Origin: BACL27 sp947488385
Lineage (GTDB): Bacteria; Actinomycetota; Acidimicrobiia; Acidimicrobiales; Ilumatobacteraceae
Direction: 5' to 3'
Length of the DNA stretch: 64,000 bases
Assembly: GCA_964203655.1 (NCBI GenBank)
Contig: CAXNMJ010000003.1
Coordinates: forward strand, 124,001-188,000
Within the stretch, counting starts at the first letter, position 1. Each line of letters starts with the position of its first letter. The position numbers and the translations under genes are program-made. Of the stretch, positions 34,835 to 43,861 are shown one piece after another. The notes under the pieces are model-generated. The model did no database searches. It had not been told where the DNA came from and saw only the letters and a list, made by a program, of their open reading frames with translations.

Positions 34835-36769
34835 TTATTCGCCGGCGACCGGTACTCGCTCGTTGATTCGATCAATGCGAACAGCCGCTGCTTTAAACTC
34901 GGCAGTGCCTGACTTCGGGTCGGTTGCGTCAATTGTGATCAAGTTTGTATTGACCTGATCAGGAAAGTGCATCGTCATGAACACAAGACCGGGACGCAAG
35001 TTTTTGTCGATGCGCACTGGCACTTCAAGCGAGCCGCGCAACGAGCTGACCCGCACGACTTCGCTATCGCGAACTGCAAGATTCGCTGCGTCTTCTGGAG
35101 AGACATCGATGGTTTCACCAAAGCGAAGCGGGCTATCAAAGCCACGAGTTTGAACGCCCGTGTTATACGAGTCAAGTCTGCGACCAGTTGTCAAGCGCAA
35201 CGGAAACTCAGGTGATGTTGCTTCAACTGGTGGTTCGTCGACCACGACACTGAATGGGGCCAGGCGACCTCGCTTTGCCGGATCTTTGTCCCACAAGCGA
35301 CCGTGCAAGAACGACGGCTCAAGAGTGTCTTCACTGAAGCATGGCCACTGAATGCCACCAAGTTCTGCCAAACGTTTGTACGACATGCCGGCGTGCATTG
35401 GCGAAAGGCTACGAAGTTCGTCCCAAATCTGTTCAGAAGATTCATATTTCCAGTCGTGACCCATCTCGCGGGCAAGGTCAAGAATAATTTGAATGTCGTC
35501 GCGAGCGTTTCCGGGCGAGTTGATTGCTTTTCGAACGCGTTGCACGCGGCGCTCAGAGTTGGTGACTGTGCCGTCACTCTCGCACCACGAAGCCGAACCA
35601 GGGAATACAACATCGGCGAGCTGCGCTGTTTTGGTCAAGAAAAGATCTTGCACGACGAGGAAATCGAGGTTCTCGAGTAGGTGAGTGGCGTGCGCACCGT
35701 CAGCTTCAGATTGCGCAGGGTTTTCGCCGATTACAAAAACTGCGCGAAGTTCTTTGCGCTCCATTGCTTCGAACATTTGGGTCAAGTTCCAGCCATTTGT
35801 TGGTGGGATAACACAATTCCATTTTTGATTAAATTTTTTGCGGGCAACATCGTCTTCGACGTCTTGGAAACCAGGCAACTTGTTTGGCAGCGCTCCCATG
35901 TCGCCACCACCTTGCACATTGTTTTGACCACGAAGCGGGCTGAGACCAGCACCTGGTCGACCAACATGACCGCAAAGGAGTGCCAAATTGATCAGCGAGA
36001 GAACGTTGTCAACTCCGTTGTGATGTTCAGTAATGCCGAGAGTCCAGCAGAGTTGTGCACTTCCGGCTTTGGCAAAAGCGTGGGCTAGTTCGCGAATCGA
36101 CTCGGCGGGCACACCAGTAACTTGGCTGCCAACTTCAAGAGTCCAGGGTTCGACTGAGTTTGCATATTCGGCGAAGTTTGTCGTACTGCCTTCGATGAAC
36201 TCTCTATGCGCGAGACCCGCATGAATGATTTCGCGGGCGATCGTATTTGAAAGAGCGATGTCGGTGCCGACATTCAAGCCAAGCCACATATCCGAGAACT
36301 GTGCAGATGCAGTGCGACGAGGGTCGACAACAAAAAGTTTTGCGCCGTTACGAACGCCCTGCAAGACGTGATGAAAATAAATCGGGTGGGCTTCGCGGGC
36401 GTTAGAGCCCCAAAGAACAACTACTTCTGCAGTTTCAACTTCGGCGTATGAACTTGTTCCTCCGCCTGCTCCAAAAACGGTGGCCAGACCGACCACCGAA
36501 GGTGCGTGTCAAGTTCGATTACATGAATCGATGTTGTTTGTGCCGATTACGGCGCGAGCAAATTTTTGAGCGATGAAGTTCATCTCGTTGGTTGACTTCG
36601 AGCAGGAGAAAAAGCCGACTGCCGACGGTGAGAAAGCGTCTCTCGTCGTAGCCAATCCTTTGGCAGCTTTCGAGAGGGCTTCTTGCCAAGTGGCAACACG
36701 TAAAACGCCGTTTTCGCGAACCATCGGTTCGGTCAACCTCATGTAAGGGTCAAATTTGTGTTTTGCCAT
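34835..36769 (-). CDS. fdhA: Formate dehydrogenase alpha subunit, molybdopterin half, selenoprotein (in-frame UGA = Sec87)
   Basis: Reading through one in-frame TGA (36509-36511) gives a 644-residue protein that begins MAKHKFDPYMRLTEPMVRE. It contains NNIDSCNRT-U-HAPSVVGLATVFG, the catalytic loop of formate dehydrogenases in which U/C binds molybdenum and the following His assists proton transfer. The Mo-bisPGD domain then runs to about residue 500 and the dinucleotide-binding domain to the C-terminus (TGRRLDSYNTGVQTR near 520). A SECIS-like hairpin follows the TGA. A plain stop would leave a useless 86-residue peptide and a 553-residue body lacking its catalytic loop. The [4Fe-4S] domain normally fused in front is encoded separately at 30038-30976. 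No selA, selB, selD or tRNA-Sec gene is in the window. It oxidises formate to CO2 (or the reverse). Confidence 0.9.
36478..36511 (-). promoter_or_regulatory. SECIS element directing selenocysteine at the UGA
   Basis: Directly after the TGA (36511-36509 on the minus strand) come ten bases beginning CACGCACC, then an 8-bp stem CGGTGGTC / GGCCACCG (36498-36491 and 36485-36478, one G-T pair). The stem closes the 5-base loop GGTCT (36490-36486). The E. coli fdhF SECIS recognised by SelB also has a GGUCU loop at the same distance from its UGA and also begins UGACAC. This supports selenocysteine insertion rather than termination. Confidence 0.88.
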
Positions 36770-36862
36770 GACATTTTTACTTTAGCGACTTCAGGTGGCA
36801 GAAAGTGATCTGTAGAGTAGGTGGTCGCATCAATTGAACAAAAAATAAGAGAAAAGGTAAAA

Positions 36863-38560
36863 ATGAGCTTTCCATCAGATCTTGAAATCGCCCGCAAGGC
36901 AACAGCCAAACCGCTTACAGAAATTGCAGCGCAAATGGGTATTGGCAGCGAGTTTCTCGAACCGTATGGCAAAAGTCTCGCCAAGATTTCGTTAGATGCG
37001 ATCGATTCGTTGAAGAGTCGCCCGAAAGCTAAATATGTAGTAGTCACGGCGATTACGCCGACACCGCTGGGCGAAGGAAAGACAACTACAACAGTCGGTC
37101 TGGGTCAAGCCATGAAGCACATTGGCAAAAAAGCCACGATCAGTTTGCGTCAACCGAGCATGGGTCCAACTTTCGGAATTAAAGGTGGTGCTGCTGGTGG
37201 TGGCTACAGCCAAGTGATTCCAATGGAGTTGTTGAACTTGCACTTAACGGGTGACTTTCATGCTGTGACTGCCGCACACAACTTGCTCTCGGCAATGGTC
37301 GACAACCACTTGCACCAAGGAAACGATCTCGATTTAGACATCAACAACATCACTTGGCGTCGTGTGATGGACGTCAATGATCGTTCGATGCGAAACTTGA
37401 TCATCGGTCTCGGAACAAAAGAAGACGGAGTGGTTCGTCAGACTGGTTTTGATATCACTGCAGCATCAGAAGTCATGGCGATTCTCGCGCTTGCAACTTC
37501 GAAAGAAGACATGCGTGCACGCTTCGCTCGAATCGTCGTCGGTTATGACTCGCAAGGAAAGCCAGTGACAGCAGAGCAACTTAGTGGTGCTGGCTCGATG
37601 GCTGTGATCATGGGTGAAGCAATCAAGCCAAACTTGTTACAGACGATTGAAAATACTCCGGTGATTGTGCACGCCGGCCCGTTTGGCAATATTGCGCACG
37701 GCAACTCTTCGATCGTGGGTGACTTGATTGGTATTCACTCGGGTGACTATTTGATTACCGAGGCAGGTTTCGGTGCCGACATGGGCGCTGAAAAATTCTT
37801 CAACATCAAATGTCGTGCTTCAGGTCTCGTGCCTGATGCCGCGGTGCTCGTTGCTACCGTGCGCGCGTTGAAAGCTCACTCGGGTAAATACAAGATCGTC
37901 GCTGGCAAAGCTCTGCCAGAAGATCTTTTGAAAGAGAACCCAGCAGATGTAATTGCAGGTGCGGCGAACTTGATGAAGCAAATTGAAAACGTCAAGGCGC
38001 ACGGTGTTTCGCCAGTTGTGGCAATCAACAGTTTTCCAACTGACCATAAATCAGAGCATGATGCGATTCGCAAGATCGCCGAAGAAGCGGGCGCCCGAGT
38101 TGCAGTTTGCACTCACTTCGCCGATGGTGGTGCAGGAGCCAAAGATTTGGCCAATGCAGTAGTCGAAGCTTGCAATGACAAGAACACATTTCACTTCTTG
38201 TACCCAGACGAAGCGTCGCTCAAAGAAAAAATCGAGAAGATTGCGACAACTATCTACGGTGCGGCGAAGGTCGAATACACCAGTCTTGCCAACAAGCAAA
38301 TCAAGACTTATACCGATAACGGTTTTGCCAAGTTGCCGATTTGTGTCGCCAAGACACATCTTTCAATTTCTGGAGATGCGTCTCTGCGCGGAGCCCCAAC
38401 GGGTCACACGTTGAACGTGCGTGAAGTACGAGCCTCAATTGGTGCCGGATTTGTTTATCCGATTTGTGGCGACATGCGAACGATGCCAGGACTCGGCACA
38501 AAGCCTGCTGCAGCGATTATTGACTTCGATGCGAACGGTGAAATTGTCGGACTTTCATGA
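36863..38560 (+). CDS. fhs: Formate-tetrahydrofolate ligase
   Basis: Fhs interconverts formate + THF + ATP and 10-formyl-THF + ADP + Pi. The protein of about 565 residues has the usual bacterial length and the ATP loop TPTPLGEGKTTTTVGLGQ (about 64-81). GIKGGAAGGGYSQVIPM near 111 and NLHLTGD near 130 are the folate/formyl-phosphate site. I choose the ATG at 36863 (MSFPSDLEIA) because AGAAAAGG precedes it; an in-frame GTG at 36821 would add 14 residues. It is divergent from the selenoprotein formate dehydrogenase and overlaps folD. In a catabolic setting it would run backwards and yield ATP plus formate for the dehydrogenase (inference). Confidence 0.95.
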   Translation: MSFPSDLEIARKATAKPLTEIAAQMGIGSEFLEPYGKSLAKISLDAIDSLKSRPKAKYVVVTAITPTPLGEGKTTTTVGLGQAMKHIGKKATISLRQPSMGPTFGIKGGAAGGGYSQVIPMELLNLHLTGDFHAVTAAHNLLSAMVDNHLHQGNDLDLDINNITWRRVMDVNDRSMRNLIIGLGTKEDGVVRQTGFDITAASEVMAILALATSKEDMRARFARIVVGYDSQGKPVTAEQLSGAGSMAVIMGEAIKPNLLQTIENTPVIVHAGPFGNIAHGNSSIVGDLIGIHSGDYLITEAGFGADMGAEKFFNIKCRASGLVPDAAVLVATVRALKAHSGKYKIVAGKALPEDLLKENPADVIAGAANLMKQIENVKAHGVSPVVAINSFPTDHKSEHDAIRKIAEEAGARVAVCTHFADGGAGAKDLANAVVEACNDKNTFHFLYPDEASLKEKIEKIATTIYGAAKVEYTSLANKQIKTYTDNGFAKLPICVAKTHLSISGDASLRGAPTGHTLNVREVRASIGAGFVYPICGDMRTMPGLGTKPAAAIIDFDANGEIVGLS

Positions 38561-39435
38561 GTTCAGAAGTTAAGCGCACAGCTGGTGGCGCATTGCTGCT
38601 CGACGGCATGCAGTTGCGAGATGAGACGGTTGCCAAAATAAAAGCGACGATTACTGCGGCCGGCAACCCAAAAATCTGCTTGGCGACCGTATTGATTGGC
38701 GACGATCCACCTAGTCATATATATGTCGCGAATAAACACAAAAAAGCTCAAGAGGCCGGCATGGTGTCAAAGGGTCTGCAACTGCCTGCTGATGCAACTC
38801 AGGCCCAAGTTGAGAAGGCAGTCAGCGAGTTGGTTGCCGACAAAAGCGTGCACGGAATCTTGGTGCAGTTGCCATTGCCTAAGCACATCAACACTGAAGC
38901 AGTTCTGGCATTGCTGCCAGTCGAAAAAGACGTTGACGGTTTAACTGAACGCTCGTTGGGTCGTCTCGTTCGAGATTTGCCGGGCCATGTGCCATGCACG
39001 CCACTTGGAGTTGTTCGAATTCTTCAGCGATACAACATCGAAACAGTCGGTAAGCGAGTTGTAGTAATCGGCCGCTCGGCTTTAGTTGGGTTGCCGCAAA
39101 TGTTGTTGCTAGTAAGACGTGGAGCTGACGCCACCGTGACGGTTGCACACAAATCGACCAAAGACATGATCGAAGTTTGTCGCGAGGCTGACATCATTAT
39201 CGCTGCTGCTGGTGCTGCACGTATGGTGACGGCTGCTCATGTCAAACCAGGGGCGACCGTGATTGATGTCGGCGTGACTCGCATCAACAACAAGATTGTT
39301 GGCGACGTTGATTTTGATGCGGTTCAAGCAATCGCTGGCGCGATCACGCCGATGCCGGGCGGCACCGGTCCGATGACGATTGCTTGTTTGCTCGAAAACA
39401 CGCTTGAGGCTGCTCGAATGCAGGGAGCGATTTGA
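38557..39435 (+). CDS. folD: Bifunctional methylenetetrahydrofolate dehydrogenase/methenyltetrahydrofolate cyclohydrolase
   Basis: FolD (292 residues) interconverts 5,10-methylene-THF and 10-formyl-THF using NADP. Visible signatures are PSHIYVANKHKKAQEAG with the catalytic Tyr and Lys (near 50-66), VQLPLPKH near 107, KDVDGLTERSLGRL near 126, PCTPLGVVRIL near 147, the nucleotide segment VVVIGRSALVGLPQ near 167 and TPMPGGTGPMTIACLLENT near the end. It overlaps fhs by ATGA and the following GMC oxidoreductase by TTGA, so it is the central gene of a coupled C1 operon. Confidence 0.95.
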   Translation: MSSEVKRTAGGALLLDGMQLRDETVAKIKATITAAGNPKICLATVLIGDDPPSHIYVANKHKKAQEAGMVSKGLQLPADATQAQVEKAVSELVADKSVHGILVQLPLPKHINTEAVLALLPVEKDVDGLTERSLGRLVRDLPGHVPCTPLGVVRILQRYNIETVGKRVVVIGRSALVGLPQMLLLVRRGADATVTVAHKSTKDMIEVCREADIIIAAAGAARMVTAAHVKPGATVIDVGVTRINNKIVGDVDFDAVQAIAGAITPMPGGTGPMTIACLLENTLEAARMQGAI

Positions 39436-41090
39436 AGAAACTTAAGACTGTTTACGACTATGTAATCGTCGGTGGCGGATCCGCCGGGTCAGCGCTTGCA
39501 AACAGATTGAGTGCAAATCCAAAAAATAAAGTTTTAGTGCTTGAAGCTGGGCGCCCAGATTATTGGTGGGACGTTTTCATTCATATGCCGGCGGCCTTGA
39601 CGTTTCCGATTGGAAGTCGTTTTTATGATTGGCTCTACGTTTCAGAGCCAGAGCCGAACATGAACAACCGTCGCATCACGCAAGGTCGCGGAAAAGTTTT
39701 AGGCGGATCTTCAAGCATCAACGGAATGATCTTTCAACGCGGTAACCCGCTTGACTATCAACGATGGGCAAGTGACCCTGGCATGGGTACTTGGGACTAC
39801 GCACACTGTCTGCCGTATTTCAAACGACTAGAAAATTGTTTAGCGGCAGATCCTGACGATCAATTTCGTGGGCACGACGGACCACTGCAGCAAGAACGTG
39901 GCCCGATTAAAAATCCGTTGTTCTCGGCTTTTTTCAAAGCAGTGCAGCAGGCTGGTCATGAATTAACTTCCGATGTAAACGGTTATAAGCAAGAGGGCTT
40001 CGCGGCTTTTGATCGAAATCTAAGGCGCGGACGTCGACTTAGTGCGGCGCGTGCATATTTGCACCCGGTGATGCATCGCAAGAACTTGACAGTCAAGTGT
40101 CGTGCTCTAGTAACAAAGTTGAACATCGAGAATAAAAAAGTTACAGGCGTCAATTTTGAGTTACCGTTTGGACGCAAACGCACTGTCGATGCAAAAGAAG
40201 TTGTTTTGTGTGGAGGCTCATTCAACTCGCCACAGTTGTTGCAAGTTTCTGGCATTGGCAATTCGCAGCATCTCAAGAGCGTTGGCGTTGAGCCGGTGCA
40301 TCATTTGCCGGGTGTCGGCGAAAACTTGCAAGACCACCTCGAGGTTTATGTACAGCACTCTTGCAGTCAGCCCGTATCGCTGAACCCGATGTTGAAACTT
40401 CATTACCGACCATTTATTGGTTTGGCATGGCTGTTTCGTCGTGGACCGGGTGCTTCAAACCATTTTGAAGGCGGTGGGTTCATTCGCGGCAATCAATCTT
40501 TCAAGTATCCGAACTTGATGTTTCACTTTTTGCCAATTGCCGTGCGCTACGACGGCACTGCTCCTGCGGGTGGTCACGGATATCAGGTGCATATTGGTCC
40601 GATGTATTCGAACTCTCGTGGATCAGTGCGTATCAAGTCGCCCGATGTTCATGTGAAGCCAGAGTTACGCCTTAACTATTTGTCAACCCCTGAAGACCGT
40701 CAAGAGTGGGTCGAGGCAATCGCCGCAGCGCGCAAGATTTTGGCCCAGCCGGCGTTCAAAGAATTCGATGGTGGCGAGATTTCACCGAGTCCGGCTGTCG
40801 CAACCGATGAGCAAATTCTTGATTGGGTACGAAAAGACGGCGAGACGGCGTACCACCCTTCGTGCACTTGTCGCATGGGGATCGACGAGATGTCGGTAGT
40901 TGACCCGCTGACAATGGGCGTGAGGGGGATTGTGGGATTGCGCATTGTTGATGCCTCGGTGATGCCTTACGTCACTAATGGCAATATTTATGCGCCGACG
41001 ATGATGATTGCCGAAAAAGCTGCCGACATTATTCTCGGGGTCGCACCGCTGAAACCTGAGAATGTCAATTACTTCAGCCACTCAAACTGA
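39432..41090 (+). CDS. GMC-family oxidoreductase, choline dehydrogenase-like
   Basis: The 552-residue flavoprotein has the GMC hallmarks. The N-terminal FAD motif GGGSAGSALANRLS lies at 14-27. GRGKVLGGSSSINGMIF (near 84-100) is the GMC signature 1, and a second signature lies near GGSFNSPQLLQVSGIG (about 260-275). The C-terminal SCTCRMG and NIYAPTMMIAEKAAD carry the active-site region. Choline dehydrogenase (BetA) is the best-known relative and would fit a betaine locus. Other alcohol oxidoreductases share these features, so the substrate is not certain. Translation begins at a TTG overlapping the folD stop. Confidence 0.82.
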   Translation: MKKLKTVYDYVIVGGGSAGSALANRLSANPKNKVLVLEAGRPDYWWDVFIHMPAALTFPIGSRFYDWLYVSEPEPNMNNRRITQGRGKVLGGSSSINGMIFQRGNPLDYQRWASDPGMGTWDYAHCLPYFKRLENCLAADPDDQFRGHDGPLQQERGPIKNPLFSAFFKAVQQAGHELTSDVNGYKQEGFAAFDRNLRRGRRLSAARAYLHPVMHRKNLTVKCRALVTKLNIENKKVTGVNFELPFGRKRTVDAKEVVLCGGSFNSPQLLQVSGIGNSQHLKSVGVEPVHHLPGVGENLQDHLEVYVQHSCSQPVSLNPMLKLHYRPFIGLAWLFRRGPGASNHFEGGGFIRGNQSFKYPNLMFHFLPIAVRYDGTAPAGGHGYQVHIGPMYSNSRGSVRIKSPDVHVKPELRLNYLSTPEDRQEWVEAIAAARKILAQPAFKEFDGGEISPSPAVATDEQILDWVRKDGETAYHPSCTCRMGIDEMSVVDPLTMGVRGIVGLRIVDASVMPYVTNGNIYAPTMMIAEKAADIILGVAPLKPENVNYFSHSN

Positions 41091-41154
41091 TAGCGTTTCA
41101 AACGTTGTGCGGAAGCCAGCTTTTTGATAGTTCACTATTGTCATTGGAGATCAC

Positions 41155-41880
41155 GTGAGTAACGAAGAATTTCAAGATATTGACCTTGCTCAGTTGGCAG
41201 ATGCTGATCTTGTCGCGCAGATGCACGACGACTTGTATGACGGACTCGGCCCAGAAATTATCGAAGGCACAACAATTTTGCTTGATCGCGGTTGGTCGGC
41301 AACAAAAGTGTTAGAGACCGCACTTGTTGAAGGTATGCGAATTGTCGGTATCGACTTTCGTGACGGCATTCTGTTCGTGCCAGAAGTTTTGCTTTCAGCA
41401 AACGCGATGAAGGGTGGCATGGCGATTTTGCGTCCGTTGCTTGCAGAAACTGGCGCCGAATCAGTTGGCAAAGTTGTTATTGGCACCGTCAAAGGTGACA
41501 TTCATGACATCGGCAAGAATCTTGTAGCGATGATGATGGAAGGCGCTGGCTTCGAAGTTATTGACCTTGGCATCAACACAGATGTCAATAAGTATTTGGC
41601 GGCTCTCGAAGAGCACAAACCAGACATTCTCGGAATGTCGGCACTGCTCACAACAACGATGCCTTACATGAAAGTCGTTGTCGACACGATGAAAGAAAAA
41701 GGCATCCGCGACAAGTACATCATTTTGGTGGGCGGCGCCCCGTTGAATGAAGAGTTCAGTGTTGCTGTTGGCGCCGATGCATATTGTCGCGATGCAGCAG
41801 TTGCGTCAGAAACTGCCAAGCAACTTGTAGGTGCACGTCGTTTGCGTAACGCTGAACCTCCTGGTCCATCAGTCGCCTGA
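41155..41880 (+). CDS. Corrinoid (B12-binding) methyl-carrier protein of the MtbC/MttC type
   Basis: The 241-residue protein has the two-domain build of methyltransferase-associated corrinoid proteins. A helical B12-binding cap (about 1-100) is followed by a Rossmann-like cobalamin domain with the Co-ligand motif D-x-H-x-x-G in KGDIHDIGKNLVAMMME (near 118). MSALLTTTMPYMK near 162 and VGGAPLNEEF near 197 are also present. It would accept a methyl group from an MttB-family protein as methyl-Co(III) and donate it to tetrahydrofolate through the MtrH-like enzyme at 42950. It starts at a GTG with TTGGAG upstream and is the first gene of the corrinoid cluster. Confidence 0.92.
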   Translation: MSNEEFQDIDLAQLADADLVAQMHDDLYDGLGPEIIEGTTILLDRGWSATKVLETALVEGMRIVGIDFRDGILFVPEVLLSANAMKGGMAILRPLLAETGAESVGKVVIGTVKGDIHDIGKNLVAMMMEGAGFEVIDLGINTDVNKYLAALEEHKPDILGMSALLTTTMPYMKVVVDTMKEKGIRDKYIILVGGAPLNEEFSVAVGADAYCRDAAVASETAKQLVGARRLRNAEPPGPSVA

Positions 41881-41893
41881 TCATTAGTTTGCG

Positions 41894-42508
41894 ATGTCGA
41901 CTGACACGCGACCGTTAATAATTGCCTGTGGTGCGCTAGTCAGCGAACTTCGTGCAGTTTTAGAAGCTTCTGGTTTTGATCAAAGTGTCGAAGTCAAATA
42001 TCTGCCAGCGAACTTGCACAATCGTCCCGAGCATATTGCGCCGCAAGTTGGTGAACTGCTTGACCAAAATCTAAACCGATCGGTGTTTGTCGCCTATGCC
42101 GACTGTGGCACGGGAGGGCATCTAGATCAACTGCTGGCAAAGCATCCAAAAGTTCAACGCTTGCCGGGCGCCCACTGTTACGAGTTCTTTGCCGGGTCGG
42201 AGGCTTTTTTGTCGGCACACGATCAAGAGCCGGGAACTTTTTATTTGACCGATTTTCTGGCCAAGCATTTTGAGGCTTTGGTTTGGCAGGGGCTGGGGCT
42301 CGATGAACATCCAGAGTTGCGTGATATGTACTTTGGCAACTATCGCCGAGTCTTGCTTTTCTCACAAACGAACAATCTTGAAATAGTTGCAGCGGGAAAG
42401 GCCGCTGCGGCGCGTCTGGGTTTAGAATTTGAACACCGACATGTCGGCCTTGAAAGTTTTTCGAAATCAATACCGGTTACGTTTCTGAACTCGACCGCCA
42501 AGCAGTGA
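41894..42508 (+). CDS. DUF1638-family protein
   Basis: The 204-residue protein resembles the DUF1638 family, seen in methanogens and in bacteria near corrinoid methyltransferase genes; its biochemical role is not established to my knowledge. Visible features are the N-terminal PLIIACGALVSELRAVL (about 7-23), YADCGTGGHLDQLL (near 68-81, with a Cys) and GAHCYEFFAG (near 93-102, with a second conserved-looking Cys). No signal peptide or membrane segment is seen. It starts 14 bases after the corrinoid gene. A role in handling corrinoid, a metal or a methyl group fits the context only as a guess. Confidence 0.75.
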   Translation: MSTDTRPLIIACGALVSELRAVLEASGFDQSVEVKYLPANLHNRPEHIAPQVGELLDQNLNRSVFVAYADCGTGGHLDQLLAKHPKVQRLPGAHCYEFFAGSEAFLSAHDQEPGTFYLTDFLAKHFEALVWQGLGLDEHPELRDMYFGNYRRVLLFSQTNNLEIVAAGKAAAARLGLEFEHRHVGLESFSKSIPVTFLNSTAKQ

Positions 42509-42525
42509 AATAGGGAGAATTTAAA

Positions 42526-42915
42526 GTGCCACGCGGAAGTAACGAAGTGATCGTAATCATGTGGCGTGATATTCCGGCACAAGTTAACGCCCAATCGGGT
42601 CGTGAGCGAAAACAAGTGCAACTACCCGAAAAGTTTCAGCGTGCGATTGACCGCGCGAAACGTAAGGCACATATCTACACGGCTGAAGAAGATATTGCAC
42701 AATGGCGACGATTGAGCTTGCCGCTTAACGGAGATCTAACCGAGGCCGCTCAACGCGAAGCAGATCGTTTAGATGGCGAGTACTCTCGTGAGCGTCTCGG
42801 CAAGCTCGCATTTGCGGGTGGTTTTGAAGCTGATGTCAACGAGGCAGGCTTCTCGAACCAAGATTTGCTGGATCTCGAAGAGCTAGAAGAAAACGAAGAA
42901 AACGAAATCAAATAG
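42526..42915 (+). CDS. Small conserved protein, 'virulence factor' family (role unknown)
   Basis: The 129-residue protein has the core EVIVIMWRDIPAQVNAQSGR (7-26) followed by VQLPEKFQRAIDRAKRKA. This matches a short family that databases label 'virulence factor', a name that says nothing reliable about function. The C-terminus is very acidic (ENEENE, then EIK). The start is a GTG with AGGGAGAA upstream. Its place between DUF1638 and the methyl-THF methyltransferase suggests it serves the corrinoid methyl-transfer system, for example as an adaptor (inference). No catalytic motif is recognised. Confidence 0.65.
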   Translation: MPRGSNEVIVIMWRDIPAQVNAQSGRERKQVQLPEKFQRAIDRAKRKAHIYTAEEDIAQWRRLSLPLNGDLTEAAQREADRLDGEYSRERLGKLAFAGGFEADVNEAGFSNQDLLDLEELEENEENEIK

Positions 42916-42949
42916 AAAACCATTAAATATCAATTAAAGAGGAAAGAAA

Positions 42950-43852
42950 ATGACCGACACAATTATCTCATCTGCCACAAAAGAAGTTGTGATTGGATTT
43001 GGCCGACCATTCGTAATGATCGGTGAGCGAATCAACCCAACAGGTCGCAAGATGCTGGCAGCAGAAATGAAAGAGGGCAATTTCAGTCGCGTTGAAGCCG
43101 ATGCATTGGCTCAAGTTGCTGCTGGTGCTCACATGTTGGATGTCAATGCGGGTATCCCGCTTGCAGACGAGCCAGCACTTTTGGCTCGTGCAATCAAATT
43201 GGTTCAATCGATCACTGATGTGCCTTTGTCAATCGACTCGTCAATTATTGAAGCGCTTGAAGCCGGCCTTGCGGTTTATCAGGGCAAGCCACTTGTCAAC
43301 TCGGTTACGGGAGAAGATGCAAACCTTGAGCGGGTGCTTCCACTTGTTGCAAAATACGGCGCCGCTGTTGTGGCAATTTCGAACGATGAAACCGGAATCA
43401 GCATGGACCCTGATGAGCGTTTTGCTGTGGCCAAGAAGATCGTTCAACGCGCAGCCGACCACGGAATTCCGGCAAGCGACGTGGTGGTTGATCCTCTCGT
43501 GATGCCAATCGGCGCAATGGGCGATGCAGGTCGCACGGCTTTCAAGATCATTCGCCGTTTGCGTGAAGAACTCAAAGTGAACACAACTTGTGGTGCTTCA
43601 AACGTCAGTTTTGGTATTCCGTCGCGCAATAACATCACCGGAACTTTCTTGGCGATGGCGATCGGTGCCGGCATGACATCGGCGATCATGAATCCGTTGC
43701 ACGAAGAAGTAAAGACACTAGTTATGGCCGCAGACGTGTTGGTCGGAAACGACGAGAATTGTTCGGCATGGATTCGCGCAAATCGTGACCCCAACGAAGT
43801 GAACGCAGAGCGCACCGCCCGCAACAGTCGCGGTCGCCGCAGAACCGAGTAA
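42950..43852 (+). CDS. Methyltetrahydrofolate:corrinoid methyltransferase (MtgA/AcsE/MtrH-like, pterin-binding)
   Basis: The 300-residue TIM barrel of the pterin-binding (dihydropteroate synthase-like) family moves methyl groups between a corrinoid protein and THF. Key segments are MIGERINPTGRKML (near 23-36), MLDVNAGIP near 62, SIDSSIIEALEAGL near 94, LVNSVTGE near 114 and GASNVSFGIPSRN near 218. Such enzymes pair with corrinoid proteins in acetogens (AcsE) and in the Desulfitobacterium glycine betaine system (MtgA). With the neighbouring genes it would deliver methyl groups to the folate pool. Lys/Arg-rich C-terminus (RNSRGRRR). An AAAGAGGAAAG ribosome site precedes the ATG. Confidence 0.9.
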   Translation: MTDTIISSATKEVVIGFGRPFVMIGERINPTGRKMLAAEMKEGNFSRVEADALAQVAAGAHMLDVNAGIPLADEPALLARAIKLVQSITDVPLSIDSSIIEALEAGLAVYQGKPLVNSVTGEDANLERVLPLVAKYGAAVVAISNDETGISMDPDERFAVAKKIVQRAADHGIPASDVVVDPLVMPIGAMGDAGRTAFKIIRRLREELKVNTTCGASNVSFGIPSRNNITGTFLAMAIGAGMTSAIMNPLHEEVKTLVMAADVLVGNDENCSAWIRANRDPNEVNAERTARNSRGRRRTE

Positions 43853-43861
43853 CAAAAAACC

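Noticed and set aside
36509..36511. Reading the TGA as a true stop (pseudogene formate dehydrogenase)
   Set aside because: The codon falls at the catalytic Sec/Cys position, the frame stays open afterwards, and a SECIS-like hairpin with the GGTCT loop follows.
36821..36862. Upstream GTG start for fhs
   Set aside because: It adds 14 residues not typical of the family and lacks a ribosome site, whereas the ATG at 36863 has AAAAGG in front.
41091..41154. A cobalamin, glycine or folate riboswitch upstream of the C1 genes
   Set aside because: The gaps here and at 36770-36862 and 261-370 are too short or lack the conserved cores I would look for.
42526..42915. A virulence function for the small protein at 42526
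   Set aside because: The family name is a database label without support; the neighbourhood is metabolic.
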